Assembly: GCF_000143415.4 (NCBI RefSeq)
Contig: NW_003314265.1
Span: forward strand, 3,468,443-3,532,442
Source of the DNA: Selaginella moellendorffii
Lineage: Eukaryota; Streptophyta; Lycopodiopsida; Selaginellales; Selaginellaceae
Length of the DNA: 64,000 bases
Direction: 5' to 3'
A model generated the notes under the pieces. That model made no database searches. It was not told the origin of the DNA and saw nothing but the letters and a program-made list of their open reading frames with translations. A program made the translations under genes and the position numbers. Positions 9,268 to 21,400 of the stretch are shown here, one piece after another (the stretch's first letter is position 1; every line of letters starts with the position of its first letter).

Positions 9268-10917
9268 TCAGTCGAAGAGCTTGATAGGCTTCTTGTTCTG
9301 GACGGTCCGGCAGTGGGGACACTCGTGGTTCTTCTTCCACAGCTCGTCCGCACACGGCTGGCATGACTTGGCATGCTTGCAGGTGATGTAAAACACCTTC
9401 GGCCTTTCGGGGCCAAACTCTTCGAAACAAACCTGGCACTCCTGGAAAAAAAAGTTTGGATAAAGAAGCATTAGAACAAAGTTATGCTTTGATCACAAGA
9501 TGAAGAGACTTACAAGCCCAAGGACGGTCTCCATCTCCTTGTCCAGAGCTTCCTGGCCGACGTTGTAGCTGTTCCACGCTGCCTCCTTCTTTGCAGCGCG
9601 CTCCTCCAGGAGCTTTGCAACGCACAAAGAAAAACCTGCTTTAGGAAAAAAGGAGAAATACAAACTTGCTTACCTTCTTCCTCTCCTCCAAATGCCGCTC
9701 TTTCATCTCCCGCAACTTGAACTCATGCCTTGTCTTGATTTCGTCAAGGCCCTTCTGCGCTTCGGTAGCAATAGCCACTTGAGTTCTAGCGCGCATGTCT
9801 CTGCAAGGATACGAAACATTCACAGTGAGCGAGATAGACCAGAGAATGCTTCTTACGCCATAGCCAAAGCTTGCTGCACTCTAATATTACTCTCCAGAGA
9901 CGAGTTCTCTCGACGAATGCGAGCCATCTCATCTTCTTCGTCTTTGAGGTTCTTGTTGATTTCGGCGCGCATATTCATCTCTTTCTCGGTGAATTGCCTC
10001 AATCGCTCGGCCTTCTCCGCTTCAAACTGGTCTATCATCCGCTTTTTCTGTCACAGAGATACATACGACCGCATCAGAATACGAGAAGAAACGAAAGAAA
10101 TGAAATGGACAAAGCACTGCCTACTTGTTCTTCGTGCCTTTTCCTATTCTCCTCCTGCCGGCGCTCCTCGGCAGCATACTCCTCGTCCACGGCCATAATC
10201 TCTGCCTTGCGCTTGTCCATGGCAGCCTCATCGGCCGCCAATTTTCTCTTTTGCTCGTTCACCGATGCTAGCAGCTCGGCTTCAATCTTCTGGTTCTCCT
10301 CGCTAGCCTGTAAAGAAATCCTTTCATCAAGCTCATACTTGAAGAGAAGAAAAGAAGCGGCCTTCCTCACCTTCATCTTCTCTCGCTGCGACTTCATCAC
10401 TTTCTCTTGGAAACTCTCCTCCTTCCAGTTCCTCACCAGTCTTTTCTTCCTGTCTAGCTTCTTCATCTCGTGCGGCTCCACCAAGTATCCATAGAGCTCC
10501 TTCTTCTTCTCGCCATAGCGGACCTCCTGCCGCTCGTCACGCCCCCACTCGTCACGCCCCCTCTTGCGATCCTTGAACGCATCATGGAGAGCCACCGCGT
10601 CAATGTACCCAGCGTCGCAATCCGGGAAGACGACGAGGTAGCGGCCCTTGTGCCCTTCCTCCTTGTACACGGGAACAACCCTGCGGATCGCGATCTTGGG
10701 CGCCACTGCGCTCACAGCACTTCTTACCTCCGCGGCATTGAGGCCGATGCTCTTCCCAGTCTCCGGATCATGCCCCAGCCCCGTATTTTCCAGCAGCACG
10801 CACGGCGGCCACACGATGAGCTTGTCCGCGCCGTAGCTGTTCGAGAGGAAGCAGCGAGATCGATCGATCGATCGATCTCAAACAAGACAAGAATCCAGAA
10901 TCATACCTTGCCTGCAT
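9268..10917 (-). CDS. XS-domain / coiled-coil / RING finger protein
   Basis: Seven exons: 10907-10917, 10371-10836, 10125-10307, 9857-10047, 9674-9800, 9514-9612, 9268-9441; 416 residues. The first coding exon has 11 nt (ATG CAG GCA AG); a stop lies in frame upstream, so this start is forced. Exon 2 encodes an XS domain: it opens LIVWPPCVLLENTG and ends with the characteristic ELYGYLVEPHEMKKLD ... SFQEKV pattern seen in SGS3/IDN2-type RNA-binding proteins. Exons 3-6 form a continuous coiled coil. The last exon is a RING (CQVCFEEF, TCKHAKSCQPC, CPHC). Known XS proteins act in RNA silencing through dsRNA binding and coiled-coil dimers; a terminal RING suggests a link with ubiquitination. Intron 1 contains a gatcgatcgatcgatc run. 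Confidence 0.87.
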
Positions 10918-11286
10918 TCTTCCAGAACGATCGCGCGCGTATTGCAAGAATGCCCCGATGCTGCTCGATCGTCTTAGATTCTAGGAACTCTCCCTCGCTC
11001 CCTCTAAAATCCCCTAAGGAATCGTTTAAACCCTAAACAAAATTATTGCTACTGGATATTCTCGATTCAAACGATAGTAAGCACTTAATATATATGAAGC
11101 TAACCTCAAAACGTTTTCGTTACATTTTACGTGCTTTCAAGGGTCCTCCAAAAGAGAGAAAAATAAGATCGTCTTCCCACTCCTAAGTAGTTCTCTATTA
11201 CCACGCTGAAGCAGTCCAATTTCCATCCTAAACAGCCAAGAAAAAAAAAATGAGAGAATTTTCGGCAATAAACTTGAGAGGAGCTT
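10918..11286. other. Intergenic, promoter of XS/RING gene
   Basis: Promoter side of the XS/RING gene and 3' flank of PRP39. A telo-box-like gtttaaaccctaaac lies at 11024-11038. No other structure seen. Confidence 0.5.
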
Positions 11287-14262
11287 TCACAGTACTTGTT
11301 GCTGATAAGCTTGAGGGTACCCAGCGTAGCTTTGTGCCGTTTGCGGCTGCTGGGGATAGCTGCTATAGTTATAGTCCGTAGCCTGCGAAGAGTTTCTATG
11401 ATTTGTAAGAAGCGTGACAATGAAACCAAAACGTTCTTACCGGGTATGCTTGGCTCCATTGTTGTTGAGGTTGCTGCCAGTTTTGGTAGCTCCACTGCGC
11501 TTGTCCATTGGTATAACCAGCGACGGCGTTGGAACCGGTCTTGACGAGCTTGCTCCGATCAGAGACGGCGCTGTCCAGTGACGAGCGCTTCTTGGAATCG
11601 CTGGACCTCGAGTACAAGAATGCCTGTCGATGCCGCAGCTCAGCCCTCTTACAGTCTTCTACAGTCCCATAAGAATCCAGAAACTGCCGCAAAAACCATA
11701 CTACAAATGTGAGTGCTTACGATAAAGGAGTAAGAAGTCACAACCTCAAGAAATAAACTCGATATCTCCTCACGATCAGATGATTGCAAAGCAGCGTCCG
11801 AGCCGCTGCTGAGTATAGCACGTTCAATGATAGCCTCGAGTTTTGGTATGTCCTTCTCGGGAGAGAGTGTCTCAAAATGGATCGCAGCCTGTAAAGAGAT
11901 TTCAGCGAGTATACCAAATGAGAAGAAAAAGAAAAGGAGAAAGAAACTTACCTCCAAGATAACTTTGGAGTTCGGTAGTTTCTCCAATGCAAGGGCCAAG
12001 ATCTCCTTCGATTTATCTGAGAGTCCGGCCTAGAACACACACTGTCAGAAAGGAAAGCATCAGAAGTTCTCACCTCAGAAAGGAACCGGATATATTGAAT
12101 ATACAAGAAAGACAAAACTCTCGATTCCTCCTTCGCTTTTTCCACTTCCAAAGCAGATTCATAGATGGCACAAGCGCCGTCAATATTCCCCTAGATTACA
12201 AAAATACGCTTAGCATCGTATGAAAAATGGGACAAATCCATGTACCTGTCTTTTCTCAAAATTTGCGTGCTTAGAAATAACCTCAAGAAGCCCGGGAGCT
12301 ATTTCAGAGCTGAGAACGCTATACTCTTTTCGAGCGCCTGCAGCATCTCCCCTGCGTTCTTTAAATCTAGCAGCGTAGATATGTATCTCGGGTCGTCTCT
12401 GCAATACAGAAGATGTCAGAAAAGAACGTAGAACTCTTCGATAAACCTTGACAAAAATGTGTAGTGCGCGATCCAAAGCATCATCAGCTATCTCAGATCG
12501 AGATTTTGCTTCCATTGTATGAATATAGCGAATCCAATACTCCGGATAATTTGCACAGGCGATCACACATCTCTCGTATGCCTTCACTATCTGCAATTAA
12601 AATACATTAGTTTCAGCGTCAAGTAGGGAAAAGACTGCATTACCTTGTCAAAGTCACCTTCTTTTTCCAGAAAATCCAAATAGCGATGCCAGTTGAGTAG
12701 TTGCAAGTCATCTAGAGGCTTGACATGAAAATACGGCCTTCTTATAGCGGTTTCATACTCTCGAATTTTTGCATCCCACTCCTTCGTCGATTTATATAGC
12801 TCCTCTCTTCTTCTAATAAACCTTTCAACTTCTGGATCCTTTGGGGCTTCTGCAGTTTCATCAGCTCCTGCTTTATCTATTTGCTCGGGAACAGTATTAT
12901 CGGCTTCTGCGCTATCTTCAGGACCTTTCAGTTCCGCTATGGGTCGATTGTTGGCTAACTCCTTGAAGCTGAAAGAAAACATTAGCATGCAAACTGTTTT
13001 AAGGATTTTCTTACTGTGAGAAGTAGCGATCCAAAGCTTGAAGGGCTATCTGTAAAATCCGTGTATACAACTGAGTGATGCCTACCCAGTTCGAATGAGA
13101 ATACTCAAAATCAATGTACTTGTCCCAAAGCTGATGCGCCAGGTAGTCGGTGCCGACGTGCGAGAGTCCACGCTCAAACAACCTGAAAAAAAATTAAAAA
13201 ATGAAAAAGATAGTTGTTATCCCATCGAAGTTGATAAAGGAAGAAAAAAAAACGTAAACGTAGCATGAGCCTGACCCCATCAAAGAAGGCATATCTTCCA
13301 GCAGAAGGCAGGGACCTTGCTCTTAAACAGCTAAAGTTACCTTCCTACAACACCAGTGGTGTTCACCGCGATTGCCGACGGCACCAGTTTGAAGGTATGT
13401 TGCCAAGAAGCAAAGAGAAAAGCAACCAGCCCACTAAGAACATGAGAAAAACGAAAAGACTGAATGCGAGGACGAACTAAAAAAGGAAAACCATGCTCAA
13501 ACCGTTTCGCCAACCTTCCCTCTGGAGAAAAACATTTAAAGTAGGATGAAAGCTGCAGAAATACCAGCCAACGGTTAGAAAGAAACAAAGAAGCTAGACA
13601 GCTCAGGGATTGACAAAGCGAAACACTGCCCAGTCAGGATAAAGAAAAATGCCACCGGCGTGCTAAAGTTTACCTCCTCAGCGCTTCTGGATCTTCGGGC
13701 TTGGCCGCCGAAACAAAGGAGCAGTAGTGCACCCATATGTCGACTGAGTGCGTCACGGCTTTCACAGCCCTCTCGTAAACCTCGATGGTCTTCTCGGGCG
13801 TTGCCAGCCGGTTCTCATGGTCCGCGTATTTTTTCCAGTAGCCATAGCACAGAGGAAACTCGGCCAGGAACGTATCATAGCACTGGCGAAACTTGACTAT
13901 ATCATCCTGGAAGAGAAAAGAAGAAACGAAAGCTTTAGAATTGAGAGACTCAAGAACTCCAAAAAAAGAAAAAAAAAAAAAAACGCACGAGCTTCTCAGT
14001 CTCTTGAATCAGCTGCGTCCATGAATTAAAGTCCGCTGGATTGGCATTCACGATGCCCCACAGCCTCTCTTCCTCGTTGCTTGGAGCTGGAAAAACCAAT
14101 CCTCTCAGGCTAAAAGCTCTAAAAAAACCTGGAACACATACCTAGGACTTCCTCGCCGTTTTGATCCACAGCCACGCTCCGGTGATCATACTCCACGGCC
14201 TTGTCAGCGGCCGCGGCGCCATAATCCTGCATTCGAGTCCCAGCGTACTCCTGACCATCCAT
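11287..14262 (-). CDS. PRP39: Pre-mRNA-processing factor 39 (HAT repeats)
   Basis: Twelve exons: 14142-14262, 13989-14086, 13674-13906, 13015-13182, 12644-12968, 12447-12590, 12246-12398, 12074-12190, 11952-12029, 11745-11888, 11441-11683, 11287-11382; 639 residues. HAT repeats show the PRP39 signatures [50 protein letters not shown] and [12 protein letters not shown]. The C-terminus is Tyr/Gln-rich and ends in YQQQVL. PRP39 is a U1 snRNP component that supports 5' splice-site recognition in the nucleus. Exon 10 is best ended at GAG|GTTGTG: the stronger-looking GTAAGC 24 nt downstream would leave a 37-nt intron and interrupt the conserved LFLE-FLDSYG stretch. The 491-nt third intron is unusually long for this window and has an open but unconserved frame. 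Upstream lies one copy of a duplicated promoter element. Confidence 0.9.
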
Positions 14263-15089
14263 AGCCGAGCTTCTAGACGTAAGAACAAGCGAGCTCAATC
14301 AAGCGCGGCTAGGAATTCTCTCCAGAACTAGGACTCGCAGAAATCCACGCAATACCTGGAAATCCTAGAGCGCGCCGCCCGTCCCCAATGCTCTCATGCA
14401 GCGATTGCTCGATCCCAAACGCATAGCATTTTTATTTCTAGGGTTTGTTGGGCAGAAACGAAATGAACCGTTGGATTGCGATAACCATCCATAAGATTGA
14501 AGCAATCCCAACCGTTGGAATTTGACACCCAGTGTCGTCTACTACTAGTTCTGCTGTGACTGCTTCGTCTCTCTCCCCACCTTCCTGAGACACAGGAGAG
14601 AAACTGAGATGGAACAAAGATCCAGAGAGGGAGGAACGAAGTAAAAGAGAGAAATCACTAACCAGAGGCCGATGGTTGGGCCGACGATACTCTGGTTTGG
14701 GAGTGGCTGGCCAGCAACGAGTCCAGGATCACTAACCAGAGCAGCTGAGAGTGCAGAAAGTTTGGAGGCAGATGCTCAGTGATTGTCAAAATCGAGACGA
14801 CAATCTCGAGGTGCTGCCACAAGTTATACAGAACCTTGTCGATCAGGTAAGTTTTGTCTACTGGTTAGCTCAGTGCAGCTCTGATCTCCTCTTCATCTTG
14901 CTTGTGTCAAATGGATCCTACCGCTAGGAAAGCAAATTAAAGCAGCACTACTGTAAAACGTACTGCTGTTATTCGTTTTCTGAGTTATGCCGCCAGCAAC
15001 TACCTCCATTCTGATCACCTAAGGAATTGTTTAGTTCACATTCAAATAAAAGAAAAAATAACTTCACCTCAGTTCTCAAGCGTCCAGGC
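14263..15089. other. Intergenic with duplicated promoter module
   Basis: Between PRP39 (start) and PWP2 (3' end). Contains the first copy of the duplicated element (14465-14670). Around 14753-14849 a plus-strand segment reads like an orphan exon (NLEVLPQVIQNLVDQ followed by GTAAGT) but has no supporting partner exons. Confidence 0.5.
14465..14670 (-). repeat. Duplicated upstream element, copy 1 (MSA-like sites)
   Basis: Nearly the same sequence occurs at 18197-18421, in the same orientation and also upstream of a minus-strand gene. It includes two aaccgttgga motifs (14466-14475 and 14510-14519). On the gene's sense strand these read TCCAACGGTT, which fits the MSA element YCYAACGGYY bound by MYB3R factors. 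The shared block goes on through cttcctgagacacaggagag and atcactaaccagagg. Confidence 0.85.
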
Positions 15090-18000
15090 TTATGAGCATA
15101 AGTCCAAGCTTTGTTCCACGCTCTTGCTCTTAGTGGGGGCCGAGCACAGGTAATGGAGAAGGTAGTCGTTTTTGGAAGCGGCTGTTGCAAGTTGTTCCTG
15201 CAAGCTGGCAATGGATTTAAGCAGGGACTTGAGAGCAGGCATGAGTTCCCTGTTCTTCGACTGGATTGTTCTGCCATGCACAGTGCAAAGTTCCTGGAAC
15301 AAATCCAACTTAGCACTGAAAACTGGACTCCTAACTTGATACATACCAGGCACCATCTAAGTAAGAACTCCAAATGAGGTGTCTTCTCCAGGTACTGCGC
15401 AAGTGCATCAATGAGTGTTCCAAGGTACGAAAGTGAGACGTTCGAGACAACATCACTAATCGCAGAGATATCTACGGCCTCGACGCATTTTTGAATCAAC
15501 AGTGGCTCGTTCAGCCGGAGTGCTAACAACAATGCTCGTGAATAGCGCTTGCTTTCCAGTGCATCGTTGATTGCCTACACAAAAAGGCAACAACAAAAAA
15601 GCTTCACCCAGTGAGCTCCTAAACAACAATTGTACCTCCGGTGTGACATCCATATCGAGATCGGTGGGATCAAAGACAAGGTTGTCCATTGAGTAGATGA
15701 GCAGGCCTTCCGTTGTTGCAGCTGCCCAAGATCTGCCAGTTGGAGAGATTCTGAGACACTTGGTGCGTATAATTGGCCTCGCAGCATTGGTCTGTGCCCC
15801 TGGTAGTCCCTGCCCCAACTTGCCTCTAACTTGACCATCAACACCGGCCTCGTTGTCGCTGTCATAGTCATCGATCAGATCTATAGGACCTGCTGCAGTC
15901 ATTCTCTTCGAGTTTAGAAAGTCGAGAACACCATCCAACGAATAGTTGTGAGATATCTGAAACCTTCGTAGCAAAACCTGCACAGACGATATGTCGTAAG
16001 CATGAAAGCCAAGCGAGCTTGTGAGTGATAAATACCTGGTCCGCGACGTCGTACATGCAAATGTACTTGCTGGTTCCTCCAGCAAGCAGTAGGCTCCCGT
16101 CGGCTGAGTAAGACATGGTCGTAAAGCATTTCCCCGAGCTCGAGTTAGCGGCCGTTCTTCTGTCGCTCATCAATCTCCCTCCTGCAACATCACGCCTGCC
16201 TTCTATCGTACCCATAAGCAAGCCGTCAATCGGGTCCCAGAAGTGGATCTGACCATCAAGTGTTGAGCAGGCCAGTTGCTTTCCGTCCGGACGGTAAACC
16301 ACGGTGAGCACGTCATGCGTATGAGTGAAGGTTTCAACCCCACCCTTGCCTTCAAACACATCCCACAAGCGCACGGTTTTGTCCCATGACGAGGAAGCCA
16401 AGAATTCCTGTCAAGACGTGTTAGAAAGTGGAAAGCATTGTCGCGTAGGAGTACGCACGTCTGTAGGAGAAAAGGCCAAACCATGAACCGGTCCCTCGTG
16501 ACCACTGAGGACGTCCACTAGCCGCGCTGTTTTCATGGACCAAACGTATATCTAGCAAGAGCAGTAAAGAAATGAATCGAGAAAAAGGAAAGCGAGAAGA
16601 TACCTGGAATGTGTCGAGCGTCCCAGCACAGATAATCTCTCCACTTTGGTCTGCAGCCAATGACACAAACTGCGTGGGTGCTGGCGTGGTGAAGGTCCGG
16701 AAGTTTCGATAGCGCATCAGATCCCATGCACGTACAGTGCCATCGAGAGATGCGCTCAGCACGGCATTACTTCCGGCCAAGAACAACACTGCGGTCACTG
16801 CATTTGTGTGCTCGGCAAAAGTGACGAAACAGAATCCAGACGCAGCATTCCACAACTGCAACACACCACAAAGGCATAAGCGACGGCGCAAGAAGAGACT
16901 GATCACATCACAACCAGACCTTTACTTTGTTGTCATCAGCGCCGGTGGCAATCAGCTGCGAATCCGGTGAATATGCAACACAGTTGACGTCGAAGTAGTG
17001 ACCTTGCTGCTTGAGTATATAAGTCTCTGAGCGCCAGTCCCACACCAGTAGCTGGCCCAGTTTTGCACAGCCGAAAGCTACCCAGTTTCCGGTCCTGTTG
17101 AACACTGCGGTGGTTATCTTCTCTTTGGAGATGGATAGCAGATGTATGCACGTAAAGTCGGGCATCTGGTAGATCCCAAACACTCCAGATGAGAACCCGG
17201 CAACCACGATGTTGAGGCCACTGTGGTAGTCGCACGCCGAGAGCCTTCCATGCTGGTGGAACAAGCGCTTCTTCACGAGCTCCCACTGGCCTTTATCGGG
17301 ACGTAGAACAGGTAGCTTTCCCTCCTCCTTTCGAACAAGGCCATCGGATTCTTCCAAGCCCTCCTCCTCGAGAGCTGATTGGTAAACGTGTGAAACCGAG
17401 GAGTCAAGTGATCCAAGCAAATACCTTGCAAAGCTACGTCCTCCTTCTGGCGCTTCCTCGACTTTCCTTGATCGTCAGCGCCATCGAGCGCGGGAGCTGG
17501 CAGCTCTTGAGCCGGGTGGAACACCCAGTGACACAGCGCGCCATCCTTGGAGAAACTATAAGCGCCAATCCCGCCCTCGGTGCTCTCGGTGAAGAAGACG
17601 CCATTGACAACGTTGCGGTGCGCAGAGAGTACGACCGGCCTGTTGCTCTGAAGCGTGAAGATCCTCACCGCGAAGTCCTTGCAGCCGCAGATGATCCAAT
17701 TGCCGTCGGGGCTCCAGCCGAGGCAAGTGATCGTGTCGTGGCTGCTGGAGAAAGTGTGGAGCAGCTGGAACGCCATGAACTCCTTGCGGCACCCGGGCGT
17801 CCTCCACACCTGGAGCAGCCTGCCCATGGCCACGGCGAAGAGCGATCCATCGGGGCTAAATCCGAGCGCCGTGACGGGCGCCTTGAAGGACATCCGGTGG
17901 AGGAGAATGCGGCGCGCAAGGCTGACGAGAATGCAGCGGCCGCTGGCGTCGATGGAGAGCAGCAGCGCGCCATTGGGGGAGACGGCAACCCTAGACACAT

Positions 18001-18166
18001 CGCCGCCATTCTCCACAGGCAGCGTCCAGCACTCGGATTTGCGCAGCTCCGTGACAGAGATGCGATTGCCTACTGGCGACACCAGCGCGGCGCTCCCACC
18101 GGCAAAGGCGACATTGCCCCCACGATATGGGGCGCCCACGAGATTGCTAAACCTGTAAGCGTTCAT
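15090..18166 (-). CDS. PWP2: Periodic tryptophan protein 2 (U3 snoRNP, SSU processome)
   Basis: Eight exons: 17425-18166, 16920-17374, 16604-16855, 16459-16551, 16036-16407, 15636-15977, 15347-15574, 15090-15293; 895 residues, close to the family's usual 860-920. The start MNAYRFSNLVGAPYRGGNV matches the conserved PWP2/UTP1 N-terminus. Tandem WD40 blades follow (YSPDSQLIATGADD, SASLDGTVRAWDLM, LASSSWDKTVRLWDVF). The C-terminal Utp12-type helical domain includes RYSRALLLALRLNE and HLEFLLRWCL, joined by the last intron to ELCTVHGRTIQ. The protein is a UTP-B scaffold for 18S pre-rRNA processing in the nucleolus. A telo-box (taaaccctaa) lies just upstream of the ATG and a copy of the duplicated MSA-like element follows it. 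Confidence 0.94.
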
Positions 18167-18196
18167 CGGTATAAACCCTAAATCTTAGTCCCAGTT

Positions 18197-18421
18197 AAAC
18201 CGTTGGATTGCAATAACTATCCATAAGATTAAAGAAAATCCCAACCGTTGGAATTTGACACCCAGCGTTCGTCTACTAACTCTCGTGACTATCGGCGCTC
18301 CTAGTTCTGCTGTGACTACTTCGTCTCCCTCTCCACCTTCCTGAGACACAGGAGAGAAACTGAGATGGAACAAAGATCCAGAGAGGCAGAAACGTAGTCA
18401 AAGAGAGAAATCACTAACCAG
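18197..18421 (-). repeat. Duplicated upstream element, copy 2 (MSA-like sites)
   Basis: Second copy of the 14465-14670 element, 30 to 255 bases upstream of the PWP2 ATG. The aaccgttgga sites are at 18198-18207 and 18243-18252. Copy 2 has a ~20-base insertion (ctcgtgactatcggcgctcc) relative to copy 1. It fills the gap between PWP2 and the 3' end of the XRN gene. Confidence 0.85.
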
Positions 18422-18482
18422 AGGGACTACCGTGTTCGCGGTATGGATCGGAGCTTCCGCTCGAGGTGCTGCAAACAATCTG

Positions 18483-21400
18483 TCAGGATTTGTGTTTTCT
18501 TAAATCCTTCCCGAACCTTCTTTGTCGCCCGCGATGAGAATGCCTTCGAAAGTCTCGATCAACAATGCTCTGTAAAGGCAAGTAGAAAGGTTTGCTTTGG
18601 TTCTGGATGTGATCACGTCAAAGGTTACCTTTGCAGGGAGTATAACCCCGTCGGGAAGGCTTGGAATATGAGGATGATTTGAGGGGCATATGTAGTTTAC
18701 GCAGCTGTTGAGAATTATATGGAATTTCGTTTAGCTCCCTGGCAGTAAAAGCTTGCACTTTCACTTACAGAACGTTGTGTGGTACAGCAGCTCCTCGATT
18801 CAAAGTGAGGAATCCATTTAAGCCTTCGCTGGAATCATCCACGACCACGATTTTGAAATGAGCACGTCAATTTCCTTCATAGGTACCTGATTATTGGATT
18901 TATTGCGCAGATTCCCTCCGTGTCCTCGACGCAAGCGTATATGTATGTAGCAAGAGGTTGGTGACAGCAGAGGAACAATAACTCCTGGTCTATGCTGTTT
19001 CTTTTGATCTCTGACGCCTGTGACAGCGAATATGAGAACAAACGCTACATATCGAAGTCCAGAGAACTCACCGAAAGCGTCCCTTCTAGCTTTCTCGTTT
19101 CTACAAGAAGACGCTCTACGTTGATGAATGGTAGTTTTACAACACCCTGCAAAAGTAAGAGCTCAACCAGATGCAAAACTGTAATGAGATCGTTGTCATA
19201 CCTGCCATGGGTATTGTTTTCCGTTCATATCAACAACAAATTCTGCACATAGTAATTGCAGATCAGGTGAAATCGTTAAGTTCATAGTCTGCTTTACCTT
19301 CAGGATAAAAATCTATCAAAGGTGACGCTGGATTTGTCATCAACAACCGGTAATACTCAGGTAAAGCCCATGCACTGTATCCGAGGAAACAACGAAGCAT
19401 AAAGCAGTAAGCTAGAAATAAGATGTTACCTTGATGCGGGTAAAACGCCCATAAGCATATCAAAAGGTTTCAATGGCTTGCCAGCCTCAAAACAGACTTC
19501 TATAGCACCAAGTCCTGCTAAATCCGATGCAAAAGGAGCATAATGGTAGGGGTAGTACCTGCACGTCGTCACCATCATTTTACTTGCATGTTAGAAAATG
19601 GCAAAGGAATTACGTACAAGCATGAGAACGATTCGACTTTTGCTACACTTCCAACACAGGATTAAAAATCACCATTGCCACGAGCTCACTCCTCTGTAAT
19701 AATAATGCAATATCCAGCATAATCCCTCGGTGTACTTTTGCGCCTGAACACGGAAAGCGCAAAATGAGAGTTCTCTAAGATACTACTAAAACTGTCTTAC
19801 TACCAGGCCCTTTTTAAGCTCCTCAGAGTACTCAGAGCCAAACTTCTCTTCGTAGTACGTTGCCTTCCAGCTCTGCAAATGACGAGTTTAGTTTTTAATG
19901 AATAAAACCTTTGGATGCATACACTTACAGCTAAGTCCGCAGGACAAGTGACGCTTGAAACGTTCTTCTTCTCGTCAAGCGGGAAAAATGTTGGACAACC
20001 CCGAGATTATAATTGAAAAAAAAAACCATTACTTTCTGAAACTGCTTTTGGATTATACCGTCCTCAATCTGGCCGAGCATCTCAAGAAAGTACTCAAGGC
20101 TTCTCAAGTTCACCTGAAATTTTTATCGCTTTCAATACAACTTAAATAGAGAACGAACAGGCACTCACCTCGCCATTTTCCGTCAAATACCCGTTCATAT
20201 TAGTGAATTCTCGCTTGTAAACACTTAAAAGCATGCCGATTGCTCCCTGACAGATTTGTAAAGTAGCAAGTAAGAAAAATTTCTAATTTCAGACGAGAAA
20301 ACCACTTACTTGTCGAATGTCTAGTGTTGGTAAACCCGGAAGAAAATCGTTGCCAACAAAAAAACAAATGAAAACAAAATCGTCCACTATGCGCTCAAAA
20401 TCTGCATCTGCTATCTTGAGTTCAAGTTCCAAATACTCTCGAAGGAGCCAAATGTGAAGGAACTGTGCAGAACAAATGAACACAACGCCGCAAAGTACAG
20501 TGCTTACTTGATACGAAACATCTTCCGTCTCTTCAAGTGTACTTTTCTGTGTTCCATCACAATGTTTAGCAATATGTCCAACTTCGCCACAGAGGTAGCA
20601 CTTTCTAGGACATGGCACCTTAAAATCGAGTATCAGAAGAGATTAGACGTTTAGCTAAAGTGTACCTCGCGTAAAATAGAGAAGTGCACTTCATGTGTAG
20701 CAAGCGCTAGCATAATCAAGTCAGCGTCCTAAAAGGCCCCAGCGACAGATACTTAGAAACTCTAAAAGAAGCACGGCATAAAATCCATTCTCGCAAAGAC
20801 GATACCAGGCCATAGAGGCAGTGCCGAGTGTTTGGGTCGAAGCCAGGAAGATTTCTTTGCATGCGAATGAAATTAAATATTTTATGTTCGCCTTCACCCG
20901 GAACATTAGCATCGGATAATATAACCTGTAGAAAGACAAAATATTAAAAACTAGAAAAGGGAAAAGAAGAAAAATAACTTACTTTCATCCTTTGCCAACC
21001 AGGACTTTCGCTTAAACGCAGTTGCACATATTGACTCAATGCATCAGAAAGTAAAGCCATGAATTCCGTCCCAGGTGTGATAACATTCGAATCTGACGTT
21101 TCTCCTCTCTTCTGGACCTGGAAATGGTAACAGCTGAGCTCCAACAAATGAAACAGGAAACACAAAAACTTCTTACCTCAAGAGCTTCTTTTGCAGCTCT
21201 AAACCGCCTCGATCGTTGTTGATTCATCTTAGCCCGCGGAGCAACACCATCTAAAAGTTTTATTTTTCCATCAATGAACAAACCAGAAAAGGAGAATACA
21301 AAAAGGAAAGAAACCGATACCAATTGCCATGTACAAAAGTTTCCTGGGCCGAACGATTGCGACAAGACGATCGATGCACTGGAAAATGCAATGGAACACT

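Noticed and set aside
11684-11720. Alternative PRP39 donor GTAAGC extending exon 10
   Set aside because: Would make a 37-nt intron, shorter than any other here, and insert residues into a conserved junction.
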